From Cloacimonetes bacterium UBA5210 (GTDB lineage Bacteria > Cloacimonadota > Cloacimonadia > Cloacimonadales > Cloacimonadaceae), in the NCBI GenBank assembly GCA_002412625.1, contig DHVK01000023.1, positions 1 through 64,000 on the forward strand: a DNA stretch of 64,000 nt, read 5' to 3'. The notes below the pieces were generated by a model. That model ran no database searches and was not told the origin of the DNA. It worked only from the letters and a program-made list of their open reading frames with translations. How positions within the stretch are numbered: the first letter of the stretch is position 1; every line of letters starts with the position of its first letter. The position numbers were made by a program, and so were the translations under genes. Positions 34,229 through 42,888 of the stretch are shown here, in pieces.

Positions 34229-35614
34229 TTATTTTACAAGCATCATCCGTTTGGTATCGACGAGCTTGCCGTTTACCTGCAGTTGATAGAAATAGATTCC
34301 CGAGGGAGCGGAAGCTGCGTTCCACGCCTGGCGGTAGTTATTGGCTTCCTGGGGACCTTCCACCAGGGTTTCAACCAGCCGTCCTTTCACATCATAGATC
34401 TTCAGGCTCACATGAGCAGCCTTGCTGATTTCATAGCTGATGTTGGTGAAGGGGGTAAAGGGATTGGGGTAGCTGTTACCCAGTCTGGCGGGCACCGTGG
34501 CATTTGTGTGATCTTCTACAGAAGTTGTATGGTGGCGGAACAAGACGTTGTCCACATATACTGTATTGGGAGTTCCGGAGATGACCAACTGAGCGATGTG
34601 TCCGGTAGATGTCATGCCCACAAAATCGGTTAGGGGGATATTATAGCGGATCCAGGATTCACTTACTAATGGTGGATTTGAGGCGGCATTGAAAATAAGC
34701 TCATGCTCTGTATCGTCTCCACCTCCCCAAGCGCCGTCCGCGCCGAAATCAACCAGCTTAATTTTAAACTCTGCCGGTATTGCTGTGGGGTCCGGAGTCC
34801 AGATATCCATGCAGAAATGAGTCATGTTTGAAGCGTTGATGGGATTGCTGGTAAACTCGATCCCGGCAAACACAAGATTGGTATAGAGCTTGGTGTCGTT
34901 ACCATTGATCTGAACATCCTGCACATCAGCCTGATCCCAACCGGCAGACCAAGTATCGATTGGCACATTGGTATAAGCGTTACTAAACAGCGAAATCACG
35001 TTAGCAGCTGCATATGTGGGTGTTGGAGCCGGTGCTTCGGGCATATCGATGGCAATCTGCTCCGAGAAAGTGATATTATCGAAGTAACAGACGTTATCTG
35101 TGGTTCTGCCGGCAAGATTGAAATCCGGGAAGACAATGATCTGGTCGTTGATCTCGCCAATGCGCCCGGAAAAATCGAAAGTGAGCTCTTCCCACTGATT
35201 GATCAAAGAGTTTGCCACTTTGATCTCGCCGGTGGAAGCACCGCTGGCAGAAGCGAACTTGATGCCCACGTCGCTGATAACTGGTTTGTGCACCATGATT
35301 TTCACCGTGCAGTTTGTGGAATTGAAGGTAAAGGTACCGATGTCTGAACCATGCTGGGATTCACACCCGGCCCAGGGTTGTCCGCCAACCAGAGCGGTGA
35401 ACTTTGCTACTGTGGCAGAAGTGTTACTTCCGGATACATCGGGATTGGCAATAATCTCAACCGGAGGATTGGTGGCATTTTCAAACACCGTCCAGGTCCA
35501 GTTTGCTCCATGCCCGCCTGTTTCAAAATCGATGGGTGCACTTTGTGCGTAGAGTGAGGAGATCATCATCATGATGGTGATCATTAGCGCGAAAATAAAG
35601 ACTTGCTTCTTCAT
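34229..35614 (-). CDS. Carbohydrate-binding surface protein with FlgD/T9SS-like sorting tail
   Basis: A 461-residue protein with a signal peptide, an N-terminal beta-sandwich (about 25-185, APIDFETGG), one VISLFSNAY module (about 205-365) that is about 80% identical to the first one in the neighbouring gene, and a C-terminal sorting domain (YPNPFTPFTNISYEI...SGIYFYQL...RMMLVK). Such tails direct proteins to the surface through a type-IX-like route in FCB bacteria. No catalytic residues are seen; the role is probably glucan capture. AAGGAG precedes the ATG, 19 bases after the GH17 gene. Confidence 0.78.
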   Translation of the reverse strand: MKKQVFIFALMITIMMMISSLYAQSAPIDFETGGHGANWTWTVFENATNPPVEIIANPDVSGSNTSATVAKFTALVGGQPWAGCESQHGSDIGTFTFNSTNCTVKIMVHKPVISDVGIKFASASGASTGEIKVANSLINQWEELTFDFSGRIGEINDQIIVFPDFNLAGRTTDNVCYFDNITFSEQIAIDMPEAPAPTPTYAAANVISLFSNAYTNVPIDTWSAGWDQADVQDVQINGNDTKLYTNLVFAGIEFTSNPINASNMTHFCMDIWTPDPTAIPAEFKIKLVDFGADGAWGGGDDTEHELIFNAASNPPLVSESWIRYNIPLTDFVGMTSTGHIAQLVISGTPNTVYVDNVLFRHHTTSVEDHTNATVPARLGNSYPNPFTPFTNISYEISKAAHVSLKIYDVKGRLVETLVEGPQEANNYRQAWNAASAPSGIYFYQLQVNGKLVDTKRMMLVK

Positions 35615-35633
35615 TTGTCTTCTCCTTGGGGTT

Positions 35634-36626
35634 TCATTTGTGCTTTGTTCTTAGATATGTTGCAAAAGATTGTTTGGGGCTGCGGTCTTCGTAGAACACA
35701 CCCCAGTTTTTTTCTATCTCGTTTGGCCCGGTATCATCGCCTCCGCCCTTCCATGATTCATCAAAAACTTCGAAAAGAAATGTGGTGATGCTCCCGGATC
35801 TGACCCATGTATCAAGCTCCAGCAAAAACCTCGCTTGAGCAGCGTAACTCACTTCGCCCCGGACCAATGTGCCCTGTTCTCCATCGCCCATCTTCTCTGC
35901 ATTATAGTCTGTAGCCCAGCCGATTTCTCCCAAGACCAGTAGTTTATCAGGATGATGTTTTTGTACTTCAGCAAATGTGCTATCCAGCCAGTGAATTGCG
36001 TTATCCAGAGTCTTGCCGTTCCACAGCGGATAGATATGAGTCACGATGAAATCCAGCTCAGCAGCTACAGCCTGACTTTCCGGTTTGTTCCAAAAATTGT
36101 AGTCATCCGCTGTCGTTACCGGCACCCGGCTATGGTGGCGAACCTCGCGGATATAGGCAATCAGGGCCTTTTGCTCCATTCTGTGCCACGACCAATACAC
36201 CTGGGTCTCATTCCCCACATTGATTGCCACCACAATGTCCGGATAAGCATTGGCAAGCTCGATGCCGCGCAACACGTTTCTTTGATTTGATGCTTTGGCA
36301 GAAACACTATTTGTCTCATTCTCCAACCAAACACCCAGCATCACTTTGATCACGATATCATGTTCCCTGATTACTTCAAGGATGCGCTGAGTATCGTCAT
36401 CAGCATTGTACACCCGGATCAGGTTCCAGTGCTCCACCATGATCTTCAGATCTTCCAAAATCTCTGCCTTGGAAGGTCCTGCCACTCCGGGGGCTTGCCC
36501 CTTGCGGTAGCACCCATAAGAAACCGCTTGTCCGATCCATTTGTCCCCCAAATAGGGCTTGAACTCGCGTTGCTCAAAGGGCTCAGCTCGCCCAAAACCA
36601 GCCTGCTGGTTCAGTTCGGCAGCCAT
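35634..36626 (-). CDS. GH17-type beta-1,3-glucanase domain (cut from its signal peptide by an amber codon)
   Basis: The open frame codes a complete clan-A barrel of 330 residues with GH17 landmarks: acid/base glutamate in NVGNE (140) and nucleophile in LGEIGWAT (E234). GH17 enzymes cleave beta-1,3-glucan or transfer it. The in-frame DNA upstream (36645-36731) codes a perfect lipoprotein signal, but TAG at 36642-36644 separates the two. The ATG at 36626 has no ribosome binding site. So the gene is either inactivated, read through, or carries a sequencing error; without its signal the enzyme would stay inside the cell. It lies between the GH30 and binding-protein genes. Confidence 0.8.
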   Translation of the reverse strand: MAAELNQQAGFGRAEPFEQREFKPYLGDKWIGQAVSYGCYRKGQAPGVAGPSKAEILEDLKIMVEHWNLIRVYNADDDTQRILEVIREHDIVIKVMLGVWLENETNSVSAKASNQRNVLRGIELANAYPDIVVAINVGNETQVYWSWHRMEQKALIAYIREVRHHSRVPVTTADDYNFWNKPESQAVAAELDFIVTHIYPLWNGKTLDNAIHWLDSTFAEVQKHHPDKLLVLGEIGWATDYNAEKMGDGEQGTLVRGEVSYAAQARFLLELDTWVRSGSITTFLFEVFDESWKGGGDDTGPNEIEKNWGVFYEDRSPKQSFATYLRTKHK

Positions 36627-36641
36627 TTCATTGTTTACGGA

Positions 36642-36731
36642 CTAGTCCCCCGACTGCCGTCCGGACATCGCGCAGGAGCTAAAAATAAACAGAGCCAGGG
36701 AAAGCAGCAGAAACAGACTTAGCTTTTTCAC
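36642..36731 (-). pseudogene. Lipoprotein signal-peptide ORF of the GH17 gene, ending in amber
   Basis: GTG at 36731-36729 overlaps the GH30 stop as GTGA. It encodes MKKLSLFLLLSLALFIFSSC and nine more residues, then TAG at codon 30. The frame continues without shift into the GH17 domain five codons later. The coupled start and the lipobox FSSC show this is the original N-terminus. Confidence 0.8.
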
Positions 36732-38416
36732 CGTTTCAGCTCCCACAGCGGAACGCGAACCGTTTGAACCGAGTTTGCCTCAATCCTGATTTTTGCATAC
36801 TGTTCGCCAATCTGCAGTTTGTAGTCGATCGGTTCCCAGGTTGTATTGAGCAACTGGATGCTGAGCAGATCTTTGGAATTGATTGTAGCGCAAGCATGCA
36901 GGGCGTCGGCATCCAAGCCGGGTCTTTGAAACTCTGTCTGCACGGCTCGGTCTCCGGGACGGATCGTGCGGCTGAATTGAGCCAGAACATAGTATATCGG
37001 GGTATAATACACATTTTGGGCTTCGGTATCGATCATGATCGGGGCCCCGCAGAAGTTCCCCACATGATTCGGTCCGCCCTTGTGATCCAGAACCACATTC
37101 CAGTCTATCCAACCATTCATCCAGTGATCCAGGCTCACAATGATGTTGCGGGCATATCTATGCACCGGAGTGTATATGGGATGGTCTTCTACCTTCACGC
37201 CTTCCCAGGTAACCGAATACGCCCAATCGGTCGCTGTCTTGTTCCACCAGAATGCATCGTTATGAAACCAATTCGTTTCTTTGAACCTAAGGGGATCAGT
37301 TACTCCATTGGGCGGGTCTTTGCCCAGATCGTCGATGCAACCCTCAGTGTGCAGGATTGCCATCTCCGGAAAGCGGGCTTTCACTCGCTCAAATGTATCT
37401 TCATAGACCTTGTTTGTGCTTTCATACCAATGCACCGCCGCGCCATACAGATAGGGCTTGGTTTCTTCGTCCGCAAAGATCAAATCCGTCCAGTCTTCCA
37501 GGCCATCCCGGTTTTGGTCGTAAATCAATAGCTTTGTATTCTTGAAACCACCTCTATGCAGCCTGGGGCCCAAGTGGTTTTTGATGAAGTCATTCTGACT
37601 TTGGGGGCTGAAGTTCATGCTTTCCCATTGGCCATTATTACCATGTGGTTCATTCACCGGAGTGATGCCCCAGATATCCACACCCTCCGCTTGATATGCC
37701 TGCAGATATTTGACCAGATAATCCGCATAAACCGCCTCATATTCAGGTTTCAGCGCTCCACCGGTGCCCTGCCAGTTGTTTTCGGCACTGCCCGGAATAT
37801 ACCAGGTTTCGATGTCTTTCATCCAGGCCGGGGCAGTCCAGGCCGAGGCGATGATCTTCAGTTCCTTTTCTGCCTGATTACCCTTGATCGCCAGGGCTTC
37901 TTTGATCATGGGCAACAGGTCATAGTCCGGGGCTTTGATTCCCGGATACCGCTGTGGATCAAAGCCCCGTTTATCTTCGGCAATACTGAAGCTTGTCAGC
38001 TTGGTATCGCCCGCAACCGGCGCGTAGGAATACTTGCCCTCCACGCTGAAATCGCAAGACCCGATGTGAGTTCTGGTCAGGCTGAAATTGGCCCCGCTTT
38101 GCCCATAAATGCGCTCCATCACCTCTAGCCGCTTCCGCGGATCAAGCTGCGCCAGCACAAAAGCGGAAGATTCCGTGAAGGAGCTACCGATTCCGTCTAT
38201 AGTCTGCTTCAGGCTGTCCGAAAATACCGTGAGCACAATGCCGGCGGCCTTGCCGGGCATAAAGTTCACATTGTCCTGAAAGCTAAGTTTGTTACCAGCT
38301 GCAGAGGTAGAGATAATCTCATAGGTGGATTCGATCGTTTGCGCCTGCACGGAGGAAACAGGGATGCACAGGGCAATGCTCAAGGCAATGAGCGGCAAAG
38401 AAATCATTCTACTCAT
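36728..38416 (-). CDS. GH30 beta-glucanase, secreted
   Basis: A 562-residue family-30 glycosidase with signal peptide (1-25), the (beta/alpha)8 barrel and side beta-domain. The acid/base glutamate is E256 in TPVNEP and the nucleophile E358 in LHTEGC; the GIGSSFTESSAF segment is typical. Family members include glucosylceramidases and beta-1,6-glucanases; in a laminarin locus a beta-1,6-glucanase or beta-glucosidase removing side branches is most likely. AAGGAAG precedes the ATG, 25 bases after the symporter gene. Its stop overlaps the GTG of the GH17 gene. Confidence 0.88.
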   Translation of the reverse strand: MSRMISLPLIALSIALCIPVSSVQAQTIESTYEIISTSAAGNKLSFQDNVNFMPGKAAGIVLTVFSDSLKQTIDGIGSSFTESSAFVLAQLDPRKRLEVMERIYGQSGANFSLTRTHIGSCDFSVEGKYSYAPVAGDTKLTSFSIAEDKRGFDPQRYPGIKAPDYDLLPMIKEALAIKGNQAEKELKIIASAWTAPAWMKDIETWYIPGSAENNWQGTGGALKPEYEAVYADYLVKYLQAYQAEGVDIWGITPVNEPHGNNGQWESMNFSPQSQNDFIKNHLGPRLHRGGFKNTKLLIYDQNRDGLEDWTDLIFADEETKPYLYGAAVHWYESTNKVYEDTFERVKARFPEMAILHTEGCIDDLGKDPPNGVTDPLRFKETNWFHNDAFWWNKTATDWAYSVTWEGVKVEDHPIYTPVHRYARNIIVSLDHWMNGWIDWNVVLDHKGGPNHVGNFCGAPIMIDTEAQNVYYTPIYYVLAQFSRTIRPGDRAVQTEFQRPGLDADALHACATINSKDLLSIQLLNTTWEPIDYKLQIGEQYAKIRIEANSVQTVRVPLWELKR

Positions 38417-38441
38417 CTTTAGCTTCCTTCTTTAAACTATT

Positions 38442-40397
38442 TTAACTATCTGCCGGAACCGTTATGTGAGCTTTGCGCGCTTCCAGTTCGGCACGAATCT
38501 CATAAGCCCGGGTTTCGGTGATGGTGTATTTGGCGATAATCCAGATCGCAATCGCGGATGTGATCACCGGAATCCCCACATCAAAAATCCTGAGTAACAG
38601 CAGGGTTTTAGCTTCCTGCCCGGAACCCAGTGCCAGATCAAATTTGGAGACCTTTAGCAGCACGCCGGTCAGCAGTCCTGCCAAAGACATCCCGATCTTC
38701 ACCATCCACCAATAGATCGCACCAAACACGCCTTCTCTGCGCTGATGAGTAGTAAGTTCATCATAATCGCAGACATCGGAGATCATTGCCCCCATCAAGG
38801 TAAACAGCGATCCGGTCCCAAAAGCGACCAGAGGTGTGGCAAACAGCAGCCAATACGGATAGTCCGGATTGTATCCGATCCACTTCATGGAATAGCCCAA
38901 GAGCGAGAGCGAGATCGTGATCAGAAAAGTATTGCGTTTCCCGATCCGGGTCGCGATCCACCCGGTTAGCTGAATCACACCCAAAGTAAAGATTGAGGTC
39001 AGCATGCCATACCAGCCCATCAGCTTTCCGGCACTGGCGTTGTTGCCGTTGAACAGATAGTAGATCATCACATAGATCGAGAATGAAGCACCCAACTGAA
39101 ATCCATTGAAGACCAAGAAAGTGGCTCCACATAACTGAACAAATGGTTTGCACTTGAAGGTTGTTTTGATTCCCTGAAAGAACTCACTCATGTTTTTCCA
39201 CAAGCCTTTGCTGACGCGCTTCACCGGTTCCACAATCACCTGTTCTCTCAGGAAAATAGCAGGGATCATACCCAGAACCGCGACCACAATACCGACCGCG
39301 ATGGCCAGGGTCCGTGCCCCATGCACGGTATCCCGGAACAAAGAGCTGGACATGATGGCATAAAACCAGGGTACTCCCAGCCATGCCAATTGTCCCATCG
39401 AGTTGGCAAATGTGTGCAGCCGGGTGCGTTCATGATAATCCGGCGTCATTTCATAGCCAAAAGCCACAAAGGGAGTGGCATAGAGTGTATAAGCCAGGAA
39501 GAAGAGGATGGACATGGCGAGGAAGTAAATAAAGAATTTATTGAAGAAATCCTCGCTCTTGCGCAGCCTGAAACTCGAGATTGCCGCCACCCCGGAGCCC
39601 TCAAGCCCCTTGATCTCCACCGTGATATTCTTTATCGATTCCAGATCAAGCGCTTGATTTCCACCCGTTGTGGTTTCAGATTCCAGCAGCGTGAAATCAC
39701 TAACCGAGAATTTGTAAAGATTTCCCTTGCCTTCTTGAGACTTGCCCGGATCAAGATCATGATACCATGTTTCGGGCACACTCACCAGTCCGGATGCCGC
39801 TTCGTTGATCAGCACCTGCATGGATTGATAAGCGGGAAGCTTCACCGTCATCTCGATCTGTGGATATCCGGATACATCTGTATAAAAAGCGGAGTCTTGC
39901 GCTTCAGAAAACAGGCTGGGTCCATACAATTCATAAGAGACATCCGGAGTCCCTTCATCATAGGGAACCCCGATTCCGGTTTCTTCCGTAAACACGGCTT
40001 CCACCGTTTCGGCGGCCGTCGTTTGGTGCTGCCGGATCGGGTCTTTACCAAAGATATTGATGTAGCCGGGGGGAACCTGCCACATCACGGCAAAGATCAA
40101 ACCCGCCAAAAGCGCGCCCACAAAGATGAATGGCCTGCGTCTGCCCCATTTACCGCGGTGATTATCCGAGATAAAGCCAACCAGGGGGTCGGAAAGTGCA
40201 TCAAATATGCGGGGTATCGAACCGATCAACCCCACCAGAAATACGTCCATGCCCAAACCCAGATTCAGGATCACCACCATCGCCGGGAGCGCTGCGGCCT
40301 GCAGGTTGTTCACAAACATTCCCACGCCATAAGCTGATTTCTGCTTAAAAGATATCCGGTCTTCAGGTCTCGTAGTGTGATGCGCTCTTTTCGCCAT
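38442..40397 (-). CDS. GPH-family sugar:cation symporter with a large periplasmic insertion
   Basis: A 651-residue transporter; MelB-type members are about 470. The cation-site motif DALSDPLVGFISD (66-78) and the loop RGKWGRRRPFIF after helix 2 mark the GPH family. After helix 3 an extra segment of about 175 residues (109-285) of soluble, beta-rich sequence appears, then the remaining helices follow. It should import glucan oligosaccharides with Na+ or H+. The insertion faces the periplasm by topology and may bind sugar. It lies 12 bases after the GH16 gene, with AAGGAAGG before the ATG. Confidence 0.87.
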   Translation of the reverse strand: MAKRAHHTTRPEDRISFKQKSAYGVGMFVNNLQAAALPAMVVILNLGLGMDVFLVGLIGSIPRIFDALSDPLVGFISDNHRGKWGRRRPFIFVGALLAGLIFAVMWQVPPGYINIFGKDPIRQHQTTAAETVEAVFTEETGIGVPYDEGTPDVSYELYGPSLFSEAQDSAFYTDVSGYPQIEMTVKLPAYQSMQVLINEAASGLVSVPETWYHDLDPGKSQEGKGNLYKFSVSDFTLLESETTTGGNQALDLESIKNITVEIKGLEGSGVAAISSFRLRKSEDFFNKFFIYFLAMSILFFLAYTLYATPFVAFGYEMTPDYHERTRLHTFANSMGQLAWLGVPWFYAIMSSSLFRDTVHGARTLAIAVGIVVAVLGMIPAIFLREQVIVEPVKRVSKGLWKNMSEFFQGIKTTFKCKPFVQLCGATFLVFNGFQLGASFSIYVMIYYLFNGNNASAGKLMGWYGMLTSIFTLGVIQLTGWIATRIGKRNTFLITISLSLLGYSMKWIGYNPDYPYWLLFATPLVAFGTGSLFTLMGAMISDVCDYDELTTHQRREGVFGAIYWWMVKIGMSLAGLLTGVLLKVSKFDLALGSGQEAKTLLLLRIFDVGIPVITSAIAIWIIAKYTITETRAYEIRAELEARKAHITVPADS

Positions 40398-40409
40398 CTT
40401 AACCTTCCT

Positions 40410-42596
40410 TTAGTTCCTTAAATGAATATCATCGAAATACAGATTGCCGGTGAGATAAGCATTCCCGGCGGTAAAAGGATTCCACAAGCCCAGATACTTA
40501 ACTTGCGTTAGGTTTACTCCGCTGTAATGACTGAGAGGGATCTCGTATCTGGCCCAGTCACCATTAATCGTAGGGGTGTATGAAGCGATGTTCAGTTCGG
40601 TCTGTCCGCCCGCGTTATCCTCAAATTTCAAGCCCAGGCGTGCCATGCTCGGCATTGCGCTTTTATTGATATTGATCACAAAGGTGGAATAGGCAGAGAT
40701 GTCCTGAGCCCCAAAATCGAAGGCTATGCCTCCCCAACCCAGGCCGGTATTGCCAAAGGTAACGCCCAAGACATAGTTGCCATCCACAGGACTCACCGCG
40801 GTGCTCTGTTCATTGGGTTCCGCGGGATTTCCGCTCCAATCCGCGCTGTTGATGATCTGGCTGTAAGGCAAGGTGGGGTTGGTATGAGTCTCAGAGTAGA
40901 TACCCATGGTGTTACTGCTTCCACCACCGGTTACCGGGGCGGTATCGATCCTGTTGTTTCCCTGGGTATCCGTGTAAGAAACAGTTAATGTGTTGCCCTC
41001 AGAAATTGCGATCGTGCCGGTGCCGGCATTCGTGGGACCAAAATTGAGGGTCTTGCTGCCCACTCCGAGGTAATTGAGGTTGATAGCGAGGCTGATAGTA
41101 TCGGTCCCGTTGCTTACTGAAACCGTTCGCTGTGCATTGCGGACACCGGTATCCTGCAGAGAGATGATCGCCCCGGTTGCGTTGACGTCGTAGGCGGGGG
41201 CATCAAAGCTGACATTGCTGATCGTAGCGCCTCCCCCATCATAGTATATATCATCGATGGCAAACTGACATTGAGTGCCGCCTTCTTCCAGGATGATGAA
41301 GCTATAGCTGATAGTTTGGAGATCCACGTTACCCCGGATCGAGGATAGCGGAATCACCGCTCGGCCCCATTCTCCGTTTCGCACGAGACCAAAGGCTGGT
41401 TGATTTGCCGGGAAGCTGACGTAGCTTTCGCGATTTTGGGAGTCGTTGATCCCGATCTTGAAGCTTACATTAGCCGGAATCTTGATCATGAAGTTCAGGT
41501 TACCCTGCTCGAACCCGGAGAAATCCAAGGGGACATTGGATTGGATGCCGGCTCCGAACCAGCCCACTCCGGTAGTAGCCCAGGAGATCACGTTATCGCC
41601 CTCATAAGGCGGGATGCTTGCGGCGGTGAGAGTGTTTTCCCAGACATAGATTTCGGCATTTACGCCGATAGTCAATCCCGCATCCACCGGGGTCTCATCG
41701 CTAAAGATGCCAAAGGTCTCAATCGGCACCAAAGACTGCTCTTTCTGATACACTCGCACCCAATCCACATACATGCTTTGCGGCCAGTTCGTGCTGTTGT
41801 CCGGGGTGCCGCCCAAGCTTCCGCCCACTGCCACGTTGAAGATCAGGAAAAACTCTTTGAGAAATTCGTCCATGGTCGCCGGGTCAATCACTTTCACAAA
41901 ATAGATGATGCCGTCGATCTTGCCGATGATCCGTTGCTCGTCCCACTCCACTTCATAGATATGGTAATCGTTAGAAAGGGGCTCACTTAGCTCGAGGTGA
42001 TTGCCTTCGTAGGTATGGCTGCCGCTTGCATCGTCCCACCAGTGCACAGTGCTCATGGTTGTTCTGTCGTTGAACAGCAAGGGGCTGGCTTCCATGATGT
42101 CGATCTCTCCGCATTGCGGCCAACCCGCGGTGTCATGATTTTTGCCCAGCATCCAGAAGGCAGGCCACATCCCATTGTCGGTGGGGATTTTGATGCTCGC
42201 CTGGACCTTACCATATTTGAAGGAGAACTTGTTTTTGGTGTTGACCCTGGCAGAAGTAACCGAGCCATTGCGTTTCCCGGGGCCCTGGGGGGAGCCGACG
42301 GAATCCCAAACTGCAGAGATTACCAGCTTGCCGTCTGCGACTCTTACATTCTCTTGATCATTGGTATAGAATTGCCATTCGTCATTGCCCCAGCCAAAGT
42401 CTCCATAACCAAGATCATAGCCCCAGTTATCGGGATTGGGAAGGGGGGATTCCTGATCAAATTCATCCGCCCAGATCAGAACGTAATTACCAAGGTCCGT
42501 GCCGTCCGGCACCGCTGGTGGCGCAGTAACTCTGTCGCAACCGAATAAGTACAATAAAACTGCCACAAATAAGAGTATTCGTGTTCTGTTTGCCAT
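40410..42596 (-). CDS. GH16 laminarinase-type lipoprotein with two binding modules
   Basis: A 728-residue protein with lipobox LFGC (C20). The GH16 domain spans about 36-290 with catalytic GEIDIME (E164, D166, E169; the ExDxxE laminarinase form) and many aromatic residues. A module at about 296-460 (FGIFSDETPVDAG to DDIYYDGG) is closely similar to one in the GH16 enzyme at 59331. A short immunoglobulin-like domain and a third module (about 560-728) follow. It should cut beta-1,3-glucan on the cell surface. It is the first gene of the minus-strand glucan operon, with the TGCTATATAGCA palindrome 55 bases upstream. Confidence 0.92.
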   Translation of the reverse strand: MANRTRILLFVAVLLYLFGCDRVTAPPAVPDGTDLGNYVLIWADEFDQESPLPNPDNWGYDLGYGDFGWGNDEWQFYTNDQENVRVADGKLVISAVWDSVGSPQGPGKRNGSVTSARVNTKNKFSFKYGKVQASIKIPTDNGMWPAFWMLGKNHDTAGWPQCGEIDIMEASPLLFNDRTTMSTVHWWDDASGSHTYEGNHLELSEPLSNDYHIYEVEWDEQRIIGKIDGIIYFVKVIDPATMDEFLKEFFLIFNVAVGGSLGGTPDNSTNWPQSMYVDWVRVYQKEQSLVPIETFGIFSDETPVDAGLTIGVNAEIYVWENTLTAASIPPYEGDNVISWATTGVGWFGAGIQSNVPLDFSGFEQGNLNFMIKIPANVSFKIGINDSQNRESYVSFPANQPAFGLVRNGEWGRAVIPLSSIRGNVDLQTISYSFIILEEGGTQCQFAIDDIYYDGGGATISNVSFDAPAYDVNATGAIISLQDTGVRNAQRTVSVSNGTDTISLAINLNYLGVGSKTLNFGPTNAGTGTIAISEGNTLTVSYTDTQGNNRIDTAPVTGGGSSNTMGIYSETHTNPTLPYSQIINSADWSGNPAEPNEQSTAVSPVDGNYVLGVTFGNTGLGWGGIAFDFGAQDISAYSTFVININKSAMPSMARLGLKFEDNAGGQTELNIASYTPTINGDWARYEIPLSHYSGVNLTQVKYLGLWNPFTAGNAYLTGNLYFDDIHLRN

Positions 42597-42650
42597 TGTG
42601 TACCTCCCGTGAGATGTACTATTTTATTTTGCTTATAAACCTGATCAAAC

Positions 42651-42689
42651 TGCTATATAGCACTTTTGTAATTATCTCTAACATGTCAA
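42651..42689 (-). promoter_or_regulatory. Operator palindrome and TTGACA upstream of the GH16 operon
   Basis: TGCTATATAGCA (42651-42662) is a perfect 12-bp palindrome. On the minus strand TTGACA (42689-42684) lies 22 bases upstream of it. The same CTTGACATG plus 19-20 bases plus TGCTATATAGCAGTTT arrangement occurs at 55363-55407 before the second glucan block. It is probably the binding site of the adjacent GntR-LacI regulator. Confidence 0.65.
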
Positions 42690-42850
42690 GGTTTTTTTTC
42701 GCCATTACCCGATTATATGCTTTTTACAGCCAAGCTAAGTCTAATCACAAAAAGACTTCTTGACTTTTTTTGCATTTGTTTTTTCTTTGCGCATCTGCAC
42801 AATAGCAGTCTTAGCTATGCACACCTGAACGCTTTCGTTCAAGCCTCTTC

Positions 42851-42862
42851 TGCTATATGTGA
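42851..42862 (+). promoter_or_regulatory. Degenerate operator before the regulator gene
   Basis: TGCTATATGTGA keeps the first eight bases of the TGCTATATAGCA palindrome and lies 26 bases before the TTG start. It could mediate autoregulation; it may also be chance. Confidence 0.35.
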
Positions 42863-42888
42863 CCACACCAAATACTAAGGAGATAGTT

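Noticed and set aside
42760..42803. TTGACT as -35 box of the regulator promoter
   Set aside because: No -10-like hexamer at 16-19 bases; the nearest (CACAAT) is 32 bases away.
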